Assembly: GCF_003121485.1 (NCBI RefSeq)
Contig: NZ_QAVX01000009.1
Span: forward strand, 62,001-126,000
Length of the DNA stretch: 64,000 nt
Direction of reading: 5' to 3'
Source of the DNA: Dyella sp. C11
GTDB lineage: Bacteria; Pseudomonadota; Gammaproteobacteria; Xanthomonadales; Rhodanobacteraceae
This document shows positions 1 through 8,196 of this stretch, in pieces; position 1 is the stretch's first letter; each line of letters opens with the position of its first letter. Both the position numbers and the translations under genes were made by a program. Under the pieces are notes generated by a model. That model worked only from the letters and a program-made list of their open reading frames with translations, was not told the DNA's origin and did not search any database.

Positions 1-248
1 TGGCCACCCTGGTACGACGACAGCGCGATGGCGTCGGCGTCTTCCTGCAGCGCCGCGCGAACCACGTCCTCCACCGAGCGGTTATGACCCAGATGGATCA
101 CCTCCGCGCCCTGCGACTGGATGATGCGACGCATGATGTTGATGGCCGCATCGTGGCCGTCGAACAGGCTGGCGGCGGTGACGAAGCGCAACGGGCGGGT
201 TTCCGCCTGGGCGGAACTGGCGGAAACGTGCTGGGCGGGCGAGCTCAT
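1..248 (-). CDS. icmF: Fused isobutyryl-CoA mutase IcmF, N-terminal fragment (cut by window edge)
   Basis: Only the first 82 codons are present; the gene runs off the left edge. The fragment is the N-terminal adenosylcobalamin-binding domain. It reads [20 protein letters not shown] at about residues 21-40, where DGH supplies the cobalt-ligating histidine, followed by [17 protein letters not shown] and ALSSYQGG. This order (B12 domain first) is typical of IcmF, in which B12 domain, G-protein chaperone and mutase domain are fused; free-standing mutases carry the B12 domain at the C-terminus or on a separate chain. The family interconverts isobutyryl-CoA and butyryl-CoA and, more slowly, isovaleryl-CoA and pivalyl-CoA. 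The ATG at 248 precedes a short polar lead-in. The downstream domains cannot be checked here. Confidence 0.88.
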   Translation of the reverse strand, partial: MSSPAQHVSASSAQAETRPLRFVTAASLFDGHDAAINIMRRIIQSQGAEVIHLGHNRSVEDVVRAALQEDADAIALSSYQGG

Positions 249-395
249 GGGGACTCCGGGGACTGCGGATGCGTCGGACTCCCGATTTTAGTGGTTTGTT
301 ACGTTTGGAACATGTTGCGGCGCGGAGAAGTGAGGCGTGGCAACGGTTTCCCCTCACCTCGGCGCGGACCGTGCGGACAGGTATCGTGCATGTAG

Positions 396-466
396 CTGTC
401 GCGCACAGGGTGCGCTCCCACAGGGATTCGGCGACATTGTGTGGGAGCGCACCCTGTGCGCGACAG
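396..466. repeat. REP-like paired inverted repeat, copy 1 (GTGGG type)
   Basis: Two perfect 27-nt inverted arms (396-422 and 440-466) of the type TGTGGGAGCGCACCCTGTGC plus GCGACAG are separated by 17 nt. It lies between icmF and the hydrolase gene, both on the minus strand. Seven further pairs occur in the window, all intergenic. The layout matches REP doublets mobilised in trans by RAYT-type transposases; no such transposase is in the window. Confidence 0.85.
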
Positions 467-471
467 GCGCT

Positions 472-1404
472 TCAGGAATCCCCAAACGGCAAATTCGGCG
501 ACGACACCACGCGCTCGCCCACCGTCTCACCACGCAAGAATGCCAGCGAAGCCTCGATCACTTCCGGTGCATCCAGCACATGGTGATGTCCCAGCCCCTG
601 CGTGGTGAGCAAACGCGCGCCGTGCATGTGGCGCGCGTAACGCTCGCCTTCGGCCCAGGGTACGTCGCGATCATCCAGGTCATGCACGACCAGTGTCGGC
701 TGCCCCAGCAACGGCAGGTGACGATGCACCTGCAGTTCGTGGATGTTGATGCCCGTCATGGCTTCCAGGCTGTCATGCAGGCGTACGCGCAGGTGCTCGC
801 CAAGGCGCACGAACTGCGTGAAGCGCTGGGTGGCCGCCACGGGATCTGCCGCTGGCGCGATGAGGATGAGTTTCCGCGCGTGCCATGCCTCGCCCTGCGC
901 CAGCGCGGCGGCGGCACCACCCAGCGAGTGGGCGATAGTCAGCTCGGCATCGCCGAAGTGGCGCCCGACGTCGCGCACGGTATCGATGAAATCGGGCAGC
1001 GTGCACTGGCGCCCGCCGCTGTTGCCATGTCCCGGCTGGTCGAACGTCACCAGCGCGTAGCCCATGTCGCGCAACGCCTGCACCCACGGCAGATAGCGCA
1101 GGCCGAAGCTGGACCAGCCGTGCACGAGCAGCACATAGGGCTGCCGCGAGGGATCGCCCCATGTATAGGTAACGATGCGCCGGCCGTTGACCTGAAGCTC
1201 GCCGCGCTGCATGTGGGCATCTGCCTGCGCGGCCTGCGCGCGTGCGCGGCTGCTGGCAAACGGCGTGACGAACAGACGCAGCGCACGCTCCACCGCGCGC
1301 GTCGGCGCAAGTCGGCTTGCCAGCGTGAAGCCCGCACGCACGGCACCCAGCGCGAACGGATGAGGACCACGACGATGCTTGGCGACGGTGGTGGCGTGGG
1401 TCAT
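472..1404 (-). CDS. Alpha/beta hydrolase
   Basis: A 310-residue protein of the alpha/beta hydrolase fold. The oxyanion segment is LLVHGWSSFG (about residues 92-101). The nucleophile elbow reads AHSLGG, the acid is probably within HDLDDRDVPW and the catalytic histidine within GLGHHHVLD near the C-terminus. There is no clear signal peptide; the first 60 residues are basic and Ala/Arg-rich. The substrate cannot be told from sequence; esterases and small-molecule hydrolases are the likely range. Its start overlaps the end of the TetR gene by 4 bp (ATGA), so the two are co-transcribed and the regulator probably controls this gene. Confidence 0.8.
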   Translation of the reverse strand: MTHATTVAKHRRGPHPFALGAVRAGFTLASRLAPTRAVERALRLFVTPFASSRARAQAAQADAHMQRGELQVNGRRIVTYTWGDPSRQPYVLLVHGWSSFGLRYLPWVQALRDMGYALVTFDQPGHGNSGGRQCTLPDFIDTVRDVGRHFGDAELTIAHSLGGAAAALAQGEAWHARKLILIAPAADPVAATQRFTQFVRLGEHLRVRLHDSLEAMTGINIHELQVHRHLPLLGQPTLVVHDLDDRDVPWAEGERYARHMHGARLLTTQGLGHHHVLDAPEVIEASLAFLRGETVGERVVSSPNLPFGDS

Positions 1405-2024
1405 GGCGCAGTCCTCTGCCCGGCTTGCGGGCTGTAGCTGGCGATCAAGCGCTCGAACGCGGCCAGCGTGTGGCGGCGTGCTTCGTCAAAACCGAACAGG
1501 CCCGCATCGTGGTGCAGGCCAAGCATGAGTGCGTAGATTTCGAAGGCGAGCTGCGGCGGGTCAGTGTCGTCGCGCAGTTCGCCGTTCTCCACCGCGTGGC
1601 CGATGGCACGGCACATCTCCTGCCGCCATCCCGCCTGCTGCTTCGTCACGGTGTCGTGCAATGCGCCTTCGCGGCCGTCGTATTCGCTGGCTGCCGTGAG
1701 AAGCACGCAACCACTTTGATATTCCTGGCCCCATTCAACCCAGTTGGTAACGATGGCGCGCATGCGTGGCAAACCGCGCGGCAGTTTCAGCGCCGGCCAT
1801 TTCACGCGCTGCAGGAAACGCAGCTGCCCTGCCTCAAGCACCGCCAGTTGCAGATCCTCACGCGAACCGAAGTGGGCGAAGACGCCGCTCTTGGACATGC
1901 CCACGTCCTGCGCGAGTGCGCCGATGGACAGCCCTTCCAAGCCCTCCCTGCGCGCGAGTTCGAAGGCGTGGTCGAGGATGAGTTCGCGCGTGGCGGCGCG
2001 TTTGCCGGGGGCGGCGACGTTCAT
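1401..2024 (-). CDS. TetR/AcrR family transcriptional regulator
   Basis: A 207-residue repressor. The N-terminal helix-turn-helix (about residues 10-55) contains GLEGLSIGALAQDVGMSKSG followed by VFAHFGSREDLQLAVL, the usual TetR pattern. The C-terminal two thirds is helical and resembles the TetR_C ligand-binding domain; a conserved QSGCVL segment lies near its start. It is the first gene of a two-gene unit with the alpha/beta hydrolase. The plus-strand gene upstream begins at 2201, so the 2025-2200 gap can hold divergent promoters and an operator, but no convincing palindrome was identified there. The inducer is unknown. Confidence 0.87.
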   Translation of the reverse strand: MNVAAPGKRAATRELILDHAFELARREGLEGLSIGALAQDVGMSKSGVFAHFGSREDLQLAVLEAGQLRFLQRVKWPALKLPRGLPRMRAIVTNWVEWGQEYQSGCVLLTAASEYDGREGALHDTVTKQQAGWRQEMCRAIGHAVENGELRDDTDPPQLAFEIYALMLGLHHDAGLFGFDEARRHTLAAFERLIASYSPQAGQRTAP

Positions 2025-2200
2025 GACACGAAAATAGCACGACCGTTCGTTCTTTTCTCGTCAAGAAAACTGAACGGATCGCAGCGTTTTGCCCCCGCGA
2101 ACCTGAACGAGCCGGGCCTCAACGGTCAACAAGGCAAGGAAATGCGCCGTTCCCCGCATTGAGGCCGCGGGGTGCGGCCGATTACCAAGGAGACGACATC

Positions 2201-2527
2201 ATGCTGAGCAATACCCGCAAACTCGCCCTGCTCGTTGGTCTTGGCATCGCAAGCGCGGGAGCGATGACGTTCGCACCGCCCGCCTCGGCAGGCGTCGATG
2301 TCTCGGTCGGCATTGGCGTTGCACCGCCGCCGCCGCGTTATGAAGCCGTGCCGCCGCCGCGCCCGGGTTACGCCTGGACGCCTGGCTACTGGCGTTGGGA
2401 TGGCGGTCGCCACGTATGGGTGGGCGGAACGTGGGTGCGTGCGCGCCCCGGTTACGTTTATCACCCGGCCCGCTGGGAACATGCGCACGATGGCTGGCGC
2501 ATGCATGAGGGTTACTGGGGCCGCTGA
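2201..2527 (+). CDS. Secreted YXWGXW-repeat protein
   Basis: A 108-residue secreted protein of unknown function. The ATG at 2201 is preceded by AAGGAGACGACATC, a strong ribosome binding site; upstream extensions are unlikely. A signal peptide ([17 protein letters not shown]...ASA) ends near residue 30. The mature part is rich in Pro, Tyr, Trp and Arg: a PPPP stretch, then three related motifs, [30 protein letters not shown] and [12 protein letters not shown]. These match the YXWGXW/WxxGxW repeat family, small envelope-associated proteins. The next gene encodes a related lipoprotein, so the two look like a diverged pair. Confidence 0.8.
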   Translation: MLSNTRKLALLVGLGIASAGAMTFAPPASAGVDVSVGIGVAPPPPRYEAVPPPRPGYAWTPGYWRWDGGRHVWVGGTWVRARPGYVYHPARWEHAHDGWRMHEGYWGR

Positions 2528-2757
2528 TTCCGCAGCTCCTTGCGGCTTGGATGATGTCGCCGAAGACATCGTGAAACCTGCCGCATCAACCACCTAGCCG
2601 AACGCAGCCGGGCGCATCGCGCGCCCGGCCTGCATCGGCGGCGCAAATCCTTGCTGTTCAACGAAAAAGAGCGTCTTTCGCAAGAAAGGTGGCCCTCAGC
2701 CACGCACGTCATCGTCCGCCGCCGCAGTCATCCACTTTCACAAAGGCCACTTCATTT

Positions 2758-3114
2758 ATGTCGATTCGTTTCGTCGCACTTGCCGCCGTCGTCATGCTCG
2801 CCAGCGGTTGCGTGGTCGAGCCGCCTCCGCCGCCGCGCCATCATCCCGTGGTTGTCGAAGAACCCGCACCGGCGCCGGCTTACGTCGAAGTCATCGCACC
2901 GCAGCCGCCGCCGACCGTGCTGGTGGAAGAAGAACCCGCACCGCGCCCGGGTTACATCTGGGCTCGCGGCTACTGGCACTGGAATGGTCACAAGTACATC
3001 GCCATGCACGGTCACTGGGAGCCGGCGCGCCCGGGTTACCACTACGTGCACCCGCATTACGTGCAGCGTGGTGACGGCTGGCATTTGAACGTGGGCGTGT
3101 GGGTGCAGGGCTAA
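2758..3114 (+). CDS. YXWGXW-repeat lipoprotein
   Basis: A 118-residue predicted lipoprotein. Start at 2758 (MSIRFVALAAVVMLASGC) places a lipobox LASG-C after a normal signal peptide; the longer reading from 2689 would bury the signal and is rejected. After the Cys comes a Pro/Val/Glu-rich spacer with the repeated block VVEEPAPAPAY / LVEEEPAPRPGY, then RPGYIWARGYWHWNG, MHGHWEPARPGYHYV and DGWHLNVGVWVQG. This is the same motif set as the preceding protein. Probably outer-membrane anchored; no enzymatic motif is visible. Function unknown. Confidence 0.8.
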   Translation: MSIRFVALAAVVMLASGCVVEPPPPPRHHPVVVEEPAPAPAYVEVIAPQPPPTVLVEEEPAPRPGYIWARGYWHWNGHKYIAMHGHWEPARPGYHYVHPHYVQRGDGWHLNVGVWVQG

Positions 3115-3199
3115 GGCCGCAAGCCCATACGGCGGCGCTTTGATGCGGCGCGGCACCAGCCTCGCCTCGCCCCGTATTAGAATTGGGAACTCGATTCAT

Positions 3200-3223
3200 C
3201 GCCCCAGCCCTGCTGGGGCGTTT
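3200..3223 (+). terminator. Hairpin between the lipoprotein gene and ldh
   Basis: CGCCCCAG (3200-3207) and CTGGGGCG (3213-3220) form an 8-bp stem with a 5-nt loop, followed by TTTGAGTTTC. This is a weak rho-independent terminator for the upstream lipoprotein gene, or a leader hairpin for leucine dehydrogenase. Confidence 0.35.
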
Positions 3224-3324
3224 GAGTTTCAGGCGTTTTCAGCCTTGGCGGGTTCGCGCTGCACCGTTCCCGCCGCCATCCCGGCGTGCCGTCCCCGGGC
3301 ACACAACTTGGAGTTTCCGTTCCA

Positions 3325-4428
3325 ATGATTTTCGAAACCATCGCCAAAACGGGTCACGAAGAAGTCGTCTTCTGCCACAACCAGGACGCTGGCCTGAAGG
3401 CCATCATCGCGATCCACAACACGGTGCTGGGCCCTGCGCTCGGCGGTCTGCGCATGTGGCCGTACAAGAGCGAGCAGGACGCGGTGAACGACGTGCTGCG
3501 CCTGTCGCGCGGCATGACCTACAAGAACGCCGTGGCCGGCCTGAACCTGGGCGGTGGCAAGGCCGTCATCATCGGCGATCCGAGCAAGGACAAGTCCGAG
3601 GCGCTGTTCCGCGCGTTCGGTCGCTTCGTCAACTCGCTCAATGGCCGCTACATCACGGCCGAAGACGTTGGCATCGACGTCAACGACATGGAATACGTGT
3701 TCCGTGAAACTGAATACGTCACCGGCGTGCACCAGGTGCACGGCGGTTCGGGCGACCCGTCGCCGTTCACCGCGTTCGGCACGCTGCAGGGCCTGATGGC
3801 CGCGCTGCAGGTCAAGCACGGCAACGAAGACGTGGGCAAGTACAGCTACGCCGTGCAGGGTGCCGGCCACGTGGGCAGCGAATTCATCAAGCTGCTGCGC
3901 GAACAGGGCGCCAAGGTGTTCGTCACCGACATCAACAAGGATGCCGTGCAGCGCTGCGTGGACGAGCTGGGCTGCGAAGCCGTGGGCCTGGACGAGATCT
4001 ACGACGTCGACGCCGACGTGTACTCGCCGTGCGCCCTGGGTGGCACGCTCAACGAGCAGACGATTGACCGCATCAAGGCCAAGATCATCTGCGGCGCGGC
4101 CAACAACCAGCTGGCCACCGACGCCATTGGTGACGAACTGCAGCGTCGCGGCGTGCTCTACGCCCCCGACTACGCCGTCAACGCCGGCGGCGTGATGAAC
4201 GTGTCGCTGGAAATCGACGGCTACAACCGCGAGCGCGCCATGCGCATGATGCGCACCATCTACTACAACCTGGGTCGCATCTTCGAAATCTCCAAGAGCG
4301 AAGGCGTGCCGACCTACAAGGCGGCCGATCGCCTGGCCGAAGAGCGCATCGACGCCATCGGCAAGATCAAGCTGCCGAGCATGGGCAACCACGGTCCGCG
4401 TTTTGCGGGTCGCATGCGCGGTCAGTAA
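3325..4428 (+). CDS. ldh: Leucine dehydrogenase (Glu/Leu/Phe/Val dehydrogenase family)
   Basis: A 367-residue NAD-dependent amino acid dehydrogenase that reversibly deaminates leucine and other branched-chain amino acids to 2-keto acids. The start at 3325 (MIFETIAKTGHEEV) has GGAG 11-14 nt upstream and matches the family N-terminus. Visible motifs: LGPALGGLRMW and MTYKNAVAGLNLGGGKAV, with substrate-binding and catalytic lysines; the dinucleotide loop GAGHVG in the second half; and GAANNQLATD. Length is typical. It stands alone between hairpins, with a strong terminator 23 nt downstream. It supplies the first step of the leucine route whose later enzymes follow over the next 26 kb. Confidence 0.93.
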   Translation: MIFETIAKTGHEEVVFCHNQDAGLKAIIAIHNTVLGPALGGLRMWPYKSEQDAVNDVLRLSRGMTYKNAVAGLNLGGGKAVIIGDPSKDKSEALFRAFGRFVNSLNGRYITAEDVGIDVNDMEYVFRETEYVTGVHQVHGGSGDPSPFTAFGTLQGLMAALQVKHGNEDVGKYSYAVQGAGHVGSEFIKLLREQGAKVFVTDINKDAVQRCVDELGCEAVGLDEIYDVDADVYSPCALGGTLNEQTIDRIKAKIICGAANNQLATDAIGDELQRRGVLYAPDYAVNAGGVMNVSLEIDGYNRERAMRMMRTIYYNLGRIFEISKSEGVPTYKAADRLAEERIDAIGKIKLPSMGNHGPRFAGRMRGQ

Positions 4429-4450
4429 GCACGGCGGTACGTGTGACGAA

Positions 4451-4478
4451 AACGCCGGCCTCGTGCCGGCGTTTTTTT
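4451..4478 (+). terminator. Rho-independent terminator of ldh
   Basis: AACGCCGGC (4451-4459) and GCCGGCGTT (4465-4473) form a 9-bp stem with loop CTCGT, followed by a run of seven T ending at 4478. It starts 23 nt after the leucine dehydrogenase stop codon. Confidence 0.93.
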
Positions 4479-4488
4479 GCGGTGCCCC

Positions 4489-4570
4489 TGTAGGAGCGCA
4501 CTTGTGCGCGACCGGCCTACCAGAGCGACACGCCGTTCGCATGCCGGTCGCGCACAAGTGCGCTCCTACA
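4489..4570. repeat. REP-like paired inverted repeat, copy 2 (GTAGG type)
   Basis: Arms TGTAGGAGCGCACTTGTGCG plus CGACCGG (4489-4515) and its exact complement (4544-4570) flank a 28-nt loop. It lies between the ldh terminator and the FUSC gene. This is the GTAGG variant, shared with the copy at 25858. Confidence 0.87.
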
Positions 4571-4609
4571 AAATCCTACAAGGGCATCGCCGCATCGTAT
4601 GCTGCCCCC

Positions 4610-6760
4610 ATGCTCGATACCCTCGCCCACCGCTGGCGCCGCCTGCGCGGCTCCGACCGCTACGCCGAATGCCTCCGCGTCTTGCTTGCGCTGGGAGGCG
4701 CCGCGGGGTGGTGCTTCGGCACGGGGCGCATCAACGAAGTGGTATCCATCCTTCTGGGCGTCATCGCCTGCGCGCTCGCAGAAACCGAAGACCACTGGCG
4801 CAACCGCATCACCACGCTGCTCCTTACGCTGGCGTGCTTTGCCGTCTCGGCGTTCGCCGTGCAGTGGCTGTTTCCCCACCCTCTCCTTTTCGGCATCGGC
4901 CTGCCCGTCTCCACCTTTTTGCTGGTGATGCTGGGGGCGGCGAGCGAACGCTACGCCACGGTCGCCGGCGCCACCTTGCTGCTCGCGGTGTACACCATGA
5001 TCGGCGCCGACCAGGCGAATACCGGCCCGTGGTGGCATCAGCCCTTGCTCCTGCTGGAAGGCGCCGCGTGGTACGGCGCGCTGTCCCTGTTGTGGAGCGT
5101 GCTCGCGCCACAGCAAGCCGTGCGCCTGTCGCTGGCGCGGCTGTTCGATGCACTCGCGGACTACCTCGAAGGCAAGGCCGCGCTGTTCACGCCGGTTCAT
5201 GGCGTCGATCGCGAAGCGTTGCAATGGTCGCTGGCCATGCAGAACGAACGCGTCGTCGAAGCGCTGAACGACACGCGCTTGATGCTGGTGGACCGCATCG
5301 GCGCGCGTCGGCCGCGCGGCACGACAGCAACGCGACTGCAAACGTATTTCCTCGCGCAGGACATCCACGAACGCATCAGCTCAGCGCACTATCCGTACGA
5401 TGCGCTGAGCGAGGCGCTGTTCCACAGCGATGTGCTGTTTCGCTGTGAACACATGCTTCGACTGGAAGCCAAGACCTGCCGCCTCCGCGCCGACGCGCTG
5501 CGCTTTCGCACGCCAACGCAAGTAAACGCGAGCAGTGAAGCCGCCATCGCCGACCTGCGCGGCGCATTGGCCGCGCTGCACGACCTGCCACAGCCACCCG
5601 CCGCGCATTTGCTGCGCGCGCTCGACGCACTCATCCGCAACATCGCGGCCATCCAGCAATCATTGGCGGGCAACACGCCCATCGAGACGCCGGACAGCCC
5701 GCAGGAAAGGCTGTTGCAGAACCCCGGCCCGCAATCCTTCGGCGATGCATGGGACCGCATCCGCTTGCAGCTCACCGCGCGATCGTTCCGCTTCCGGCAT
5801 GCGCTGCGCCTCTCGCTGGCCCTGCTGGTGGGCTACGCGGTGCTGCACGCCGTGCATCCCAAGCACGGCTACTGGATTTTGCTGACGACGCTGCTGGTCT
5901 GTCAGCCCAGCTACGGCGCCACGCGTGTGCGGCTTCTTCAGCGTGTGGCGGGCACGGTCATTGGCCTGGTGCTGGGTTGGGCCACGCTGAAACTCGTACC
6001 GTTCGGTCCGGGGCAAATGCCGCTGATCGTGATTTCGGGCGTGGTGTTTTTTGCTGCACGCCTTCGCAAATACACCACGGCAACCGCGGCCATCACGTTG
6101 TTCGTCGTGCTGTGCTTCAACCAGGTGGGCAGCGGTTACGACGTCATGTGGCCACGCTTGCTGGACACGCTGATCGGCACCGCCATTGCCGCGCTTGCCA
6201 TGCGCCTGATTCTGCCCGACTGGCAAGGACGCCGCTTTGACGATGTGCTCGCCGACATGGTGCGCAGCGACGCGCATTACCTCACGCAGATCATGCGGCA
6301 GTACGTCGATGGGCGACGCGATGACCTCGATTACCGTATCGCCCGTCGCGATGCGCATAACGCGAACGCCACGCTGAGCGCCGTGCTCGCCAACATGTTG
6401 CGCGAACCCGGACGACACCGACGCGGCACGGAGACGCTGCTTCGCTTCCTGTCCGCAGCCCACACCCTGCTCGGGCAGCTTTCCGCCCTGGGCGCCAACC
6501 GCGAGGCCATTGCGTCGCCCGCGTCGCGCGACGCGGTAACCCGCGCCGGCAGCACGGTAGTCGATGCGCTGGCACAGCTGGGCGATGCATTGGCCCGTGG
6601 CATGACCGCGCAGACCGTCACCGATGACACCGCCCTGCTGGAACCGCTCGCCACGCATGCCCACGACGACACCGAACGTCTCGTGCTCGGCCAGCTCGCG
6701 CAGGTACTGGCACAGCGCGACCGACTTGCCGAACTGGCCACGGTGCTGAACGCGCCCTGA
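4610..6760 (+). CDS. yccS: FUSC/YccS family inner-membrane protein
   Basis: A 716-residue protein close in length to E. coli YccS. Start ATG at 4610; the reading frame stays open upstream only through the terminator and REP, so earlier starts are rejected. The N-terminal half has several membrane helices (about residues 25-170, including VVSILLGVIACALA and LLFGIGLPVSTFLLVML). A long soluble helical region follows, then the FUSC membrane core (about residues 400-540: HGYWILLTTLLVCQPSYGAT, RVAGTVIGLVLGW) and a cytoplasmic tail. The family is related to aromatic-acid efflux pump AaeB and to fusaric acid resistance proteins, but the YccS substrate is not established. A second FUSC protein lies at 38501. 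Confidence 0.85.
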   Translation: MLDTLAHRWRRLRGSDRYAECLRVLLALGGAAGWCFGTGRINEVVSILLGVIACALAETEDHWRNRITTLLLTLACFAVSAFAVQWLFPHPLLFGIGLPVSTFLLVMLGAASERYATVAGATLLLAVYTMIGADQANTGPWWHQPLLLLEGAAWYGALSLLWSVLAPQQAVRLSLARLFDALADYLEGKAALFTPVHGVDREALQWSLAMQNERVVEALNDTRLMLVDRIGARRPRGTTATRLQTYFLAQDIHERISSAHYPYDALSEALFHSDVLFRCEHMLRLEAKTCRLRADALRFRTPTQVNASSEAAIADLRGALAALHDLPQPPAAHLLRALDALIRNIAAIQQSLAGNTPIETPDSPQERLLQNPGPQSFGDAWDRIRLQLTARSFRFRHALRLSLALLVGYAVLHAVHPKHGYWILLTTLLVCQPSYGATRVRLLQRVAGTVIGLVLGWATLKLVPFGPGQMPLIVISGVVFFAARLRKYTTATAAITLFVVLCFNQVGSGYDVMWPRLLDTLIGTAIAALAMRLILPDWQGRRFDDVLADMVRSDAHYLTQIMRQYVDGRRDDLDYRIARRDAHNANATLSAVLANMLREPGRHRRGTETLLRFLSAAHTLLGQLSALGANREAIASPASRDAVTRAGSTVVDALAQLGDALARGMTAQTVTDDTALLEPLATHAHDDTERLVLGQLAQVLAQRDRLAELATVLNAP

Positions 6761-6872
6761 TAAAACCGTGATTCGCGGTGCAAATTGCGCCTGGCGGTTG
6801 TGCGACGCGCAACGGCTTGTCATGGGCGGCGCGGTACCATGAACGCCTCAGGCATTTGTGGAGTCCGTAGGC

Positions 6873-8030
6873 ATGCGTCCGTTTCCGCTGGGTGAAGAGA
6901 TCGATCTGCTGCGCGACAGCGTGCATGCATTCGCGGAGAAAGAGATCGCCCCGCGCGCCGACCACATCGACCGCGAAAACCTTTTCCCGGCCGACCTGTG
7001 GCGCAAGTTCGGCGACATGGGCCTGCTGGGCATCACCATTCCCGAAGAGTACGGCGGCAGCGGCATGGGCTTCCTGGCCCACATGGTGGCGATGGAAGAA
7101 ATCTCGCGTGCATCCGGTTCGGTCGGCCTTTCCTATGGCGCCCACTCCAACCTGTGCGTGCAGAACATCTTCCACAACGGCAACGAAGCACAGCGCCGCA
7201 AATACATTCCCAAGTTGTGTTCGGGCGAATACGTCGGCGCGCTGGCCATGAGCGAACCCGGCGCCGGCTCCGACGTGGTCGGCTCGATGAGCTGCAAGGC
7301 CGAGAAGAAGGGCGACGTGTGGGTCGCCAACGGCTCGAAGATGTGGATCACCAACGGTCCCGATGCGGATGTGCTGCTGGTCTACATGCGCACCGCGCCG
7401 CGTCCGGCCGGCAGCCGCTGCATGACGGCCTTCATTGTCGAAAAAGGCATGAAGGGTTTCAGCACCGCGCAGAAGCTCGACAAGCTCGGCATGCGTGGTT
7501 CCAACACCTGCGAACTGGTGTTCGAGGATTGCGAGATCCCCGAAGAGAACATCGTGGGTGAAGTGAACGAAGGCGTGCGCGTGCTGATGAGCGGCCTGGA
7601 CACCGAACGCCTTGTGCTGTCGGGTGGCCCCATCGGCCTGATGCAGGCTGCACTGGATATTTCCCTGCCGTACGTGCGGGAGCGCAAGCAGTTCAACGCC
7701 CCCATCGGCACCTTCGGCGTGATGCAGGCGAAGATCGCCGACATGTACACCGCGCTGCAAAGCTCGCGTGGTTTTGCCTACATGGTGGCCCAGCAATTCG
7801 ACAGCAACGTGAAGTCGCGCATCGACCCTGCGGCCTGCCTGCTCAACGCATCGCAGAACGCCGTGAAGGTCGCGCTGGAAGCCATTCAGACGCTGGGCGG
7901 CAACGGATACATCAACGAGTTCCCGGCCGGTCGCCTGCTGCGTGATGCGAAGCTGTACGAGATTGGCGCCGGCACCAATGAACTCCGCCGCATGCTGATC
8001 GGGCGAGAGTTGTTTCACGGCAAGGCGTGA
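6873..8030 (+). CDS. liuA: Isovaleryl-CoA dehydrogenase
   Basis: A 385-residue FAD acyl-CoA dehydrogenase for the third step of leucine degradation, isovaleryl-CoA to 3-methylcrotonyl-CoA. The ATG at 6873 has GGAG 10 nt upstream; a GTG at 6858 would add five residues. Motifs: [15 protein letters not shown] and [14 protein letters not shown] (flavin/substrate region), then [16 protein letters not shown] with Glu245. That Glu occupies the helix-G position of the catalytic base characteristic of isovaleryl-CoA dehydrogenases; most acyl-CoA dehydrogenases place it nearer the C-terminus. The end reads [20 protein letters not shown] and [19 protein letters not shown]. The electron acceptor would be ETF. 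No adjacent liu gene; partners follow downstream. Confidence 0.93.
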   Translation: MRPFPLGEEIDLLRDSVHAFAEKEIAPRADHIDRENLFPADLWRKFGDMGLLGITIPEEYGGSGMGFLAHMVAMEEISRASGSVGLSYGAHSNLCVQNIFHNGNEAQRRKYIPKLCSGEYVGALAMSEPGAGSDVVGSMSCKAEKKGDVWVANGSKMWITNGPDADVLLVYMRTAPRPAGSRCMTAFIVEKGMKGFSTAQKLDKLGMRGSNTCELVFEDCEIPEENIVGEVNEGVRVLMSGLDTERLVLSGGPIGLMQAALDISLPYVRERKQFNAPIGTFGVMQAKIADMYTALQSSRGFAYMVAQQFDSNVKSRIDPAACLLNASQNAVKVALEAIQTLGGNGYINEFPAGRLLRDAKLYEIGAGTNELRRMLIGRELFHGKA

Positions 8031-8159
8031 TGTTGGGACTTGGCTCTTTTGTGAGTCTCACTGATTCCTTGACGCTCTCACTATCCACATAGCGAGTACC
8101 TCGCAGTGCACTCGCATGAAGAGGGTTCCAAGCAGACTTTTCGCGCACGTTGCACTTCT

Positions 8160-8182
8160 CCCTCTCCCCTTCGGGGAGAGGG
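8160..8182. terminator. Perfect 10-bp hairpin between convergent genes
   Basis: CCCTCTCCCC (8160-8169), loop TTC, GGGGAGAGGG (8173-8182). There is no T tract on either side. It lies between the convergent liuA and autotransporter genes, so it may act as a bidirectional end-of-transcript hairpin or be a dispersed palindromic repeat; this copy is the only one recognised in the window. Confidence 0.45.
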
Positions 8183-8196
8183 TGTCAAATGCCGGG

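Noticed and set aside
3155-3183. Possible sigma-70 promoter before ldh (TAGAAT at 3178)
   Set aside because: No acceptable -35 hexamer at the right spacing, so it is not listed as a feature.
4403-4609. Upstream extension of the YccS reading frame to 4403
   Set aside because: It would translate the ldh terminator and a REP doublet; the ATG at 4610 gives the family length.
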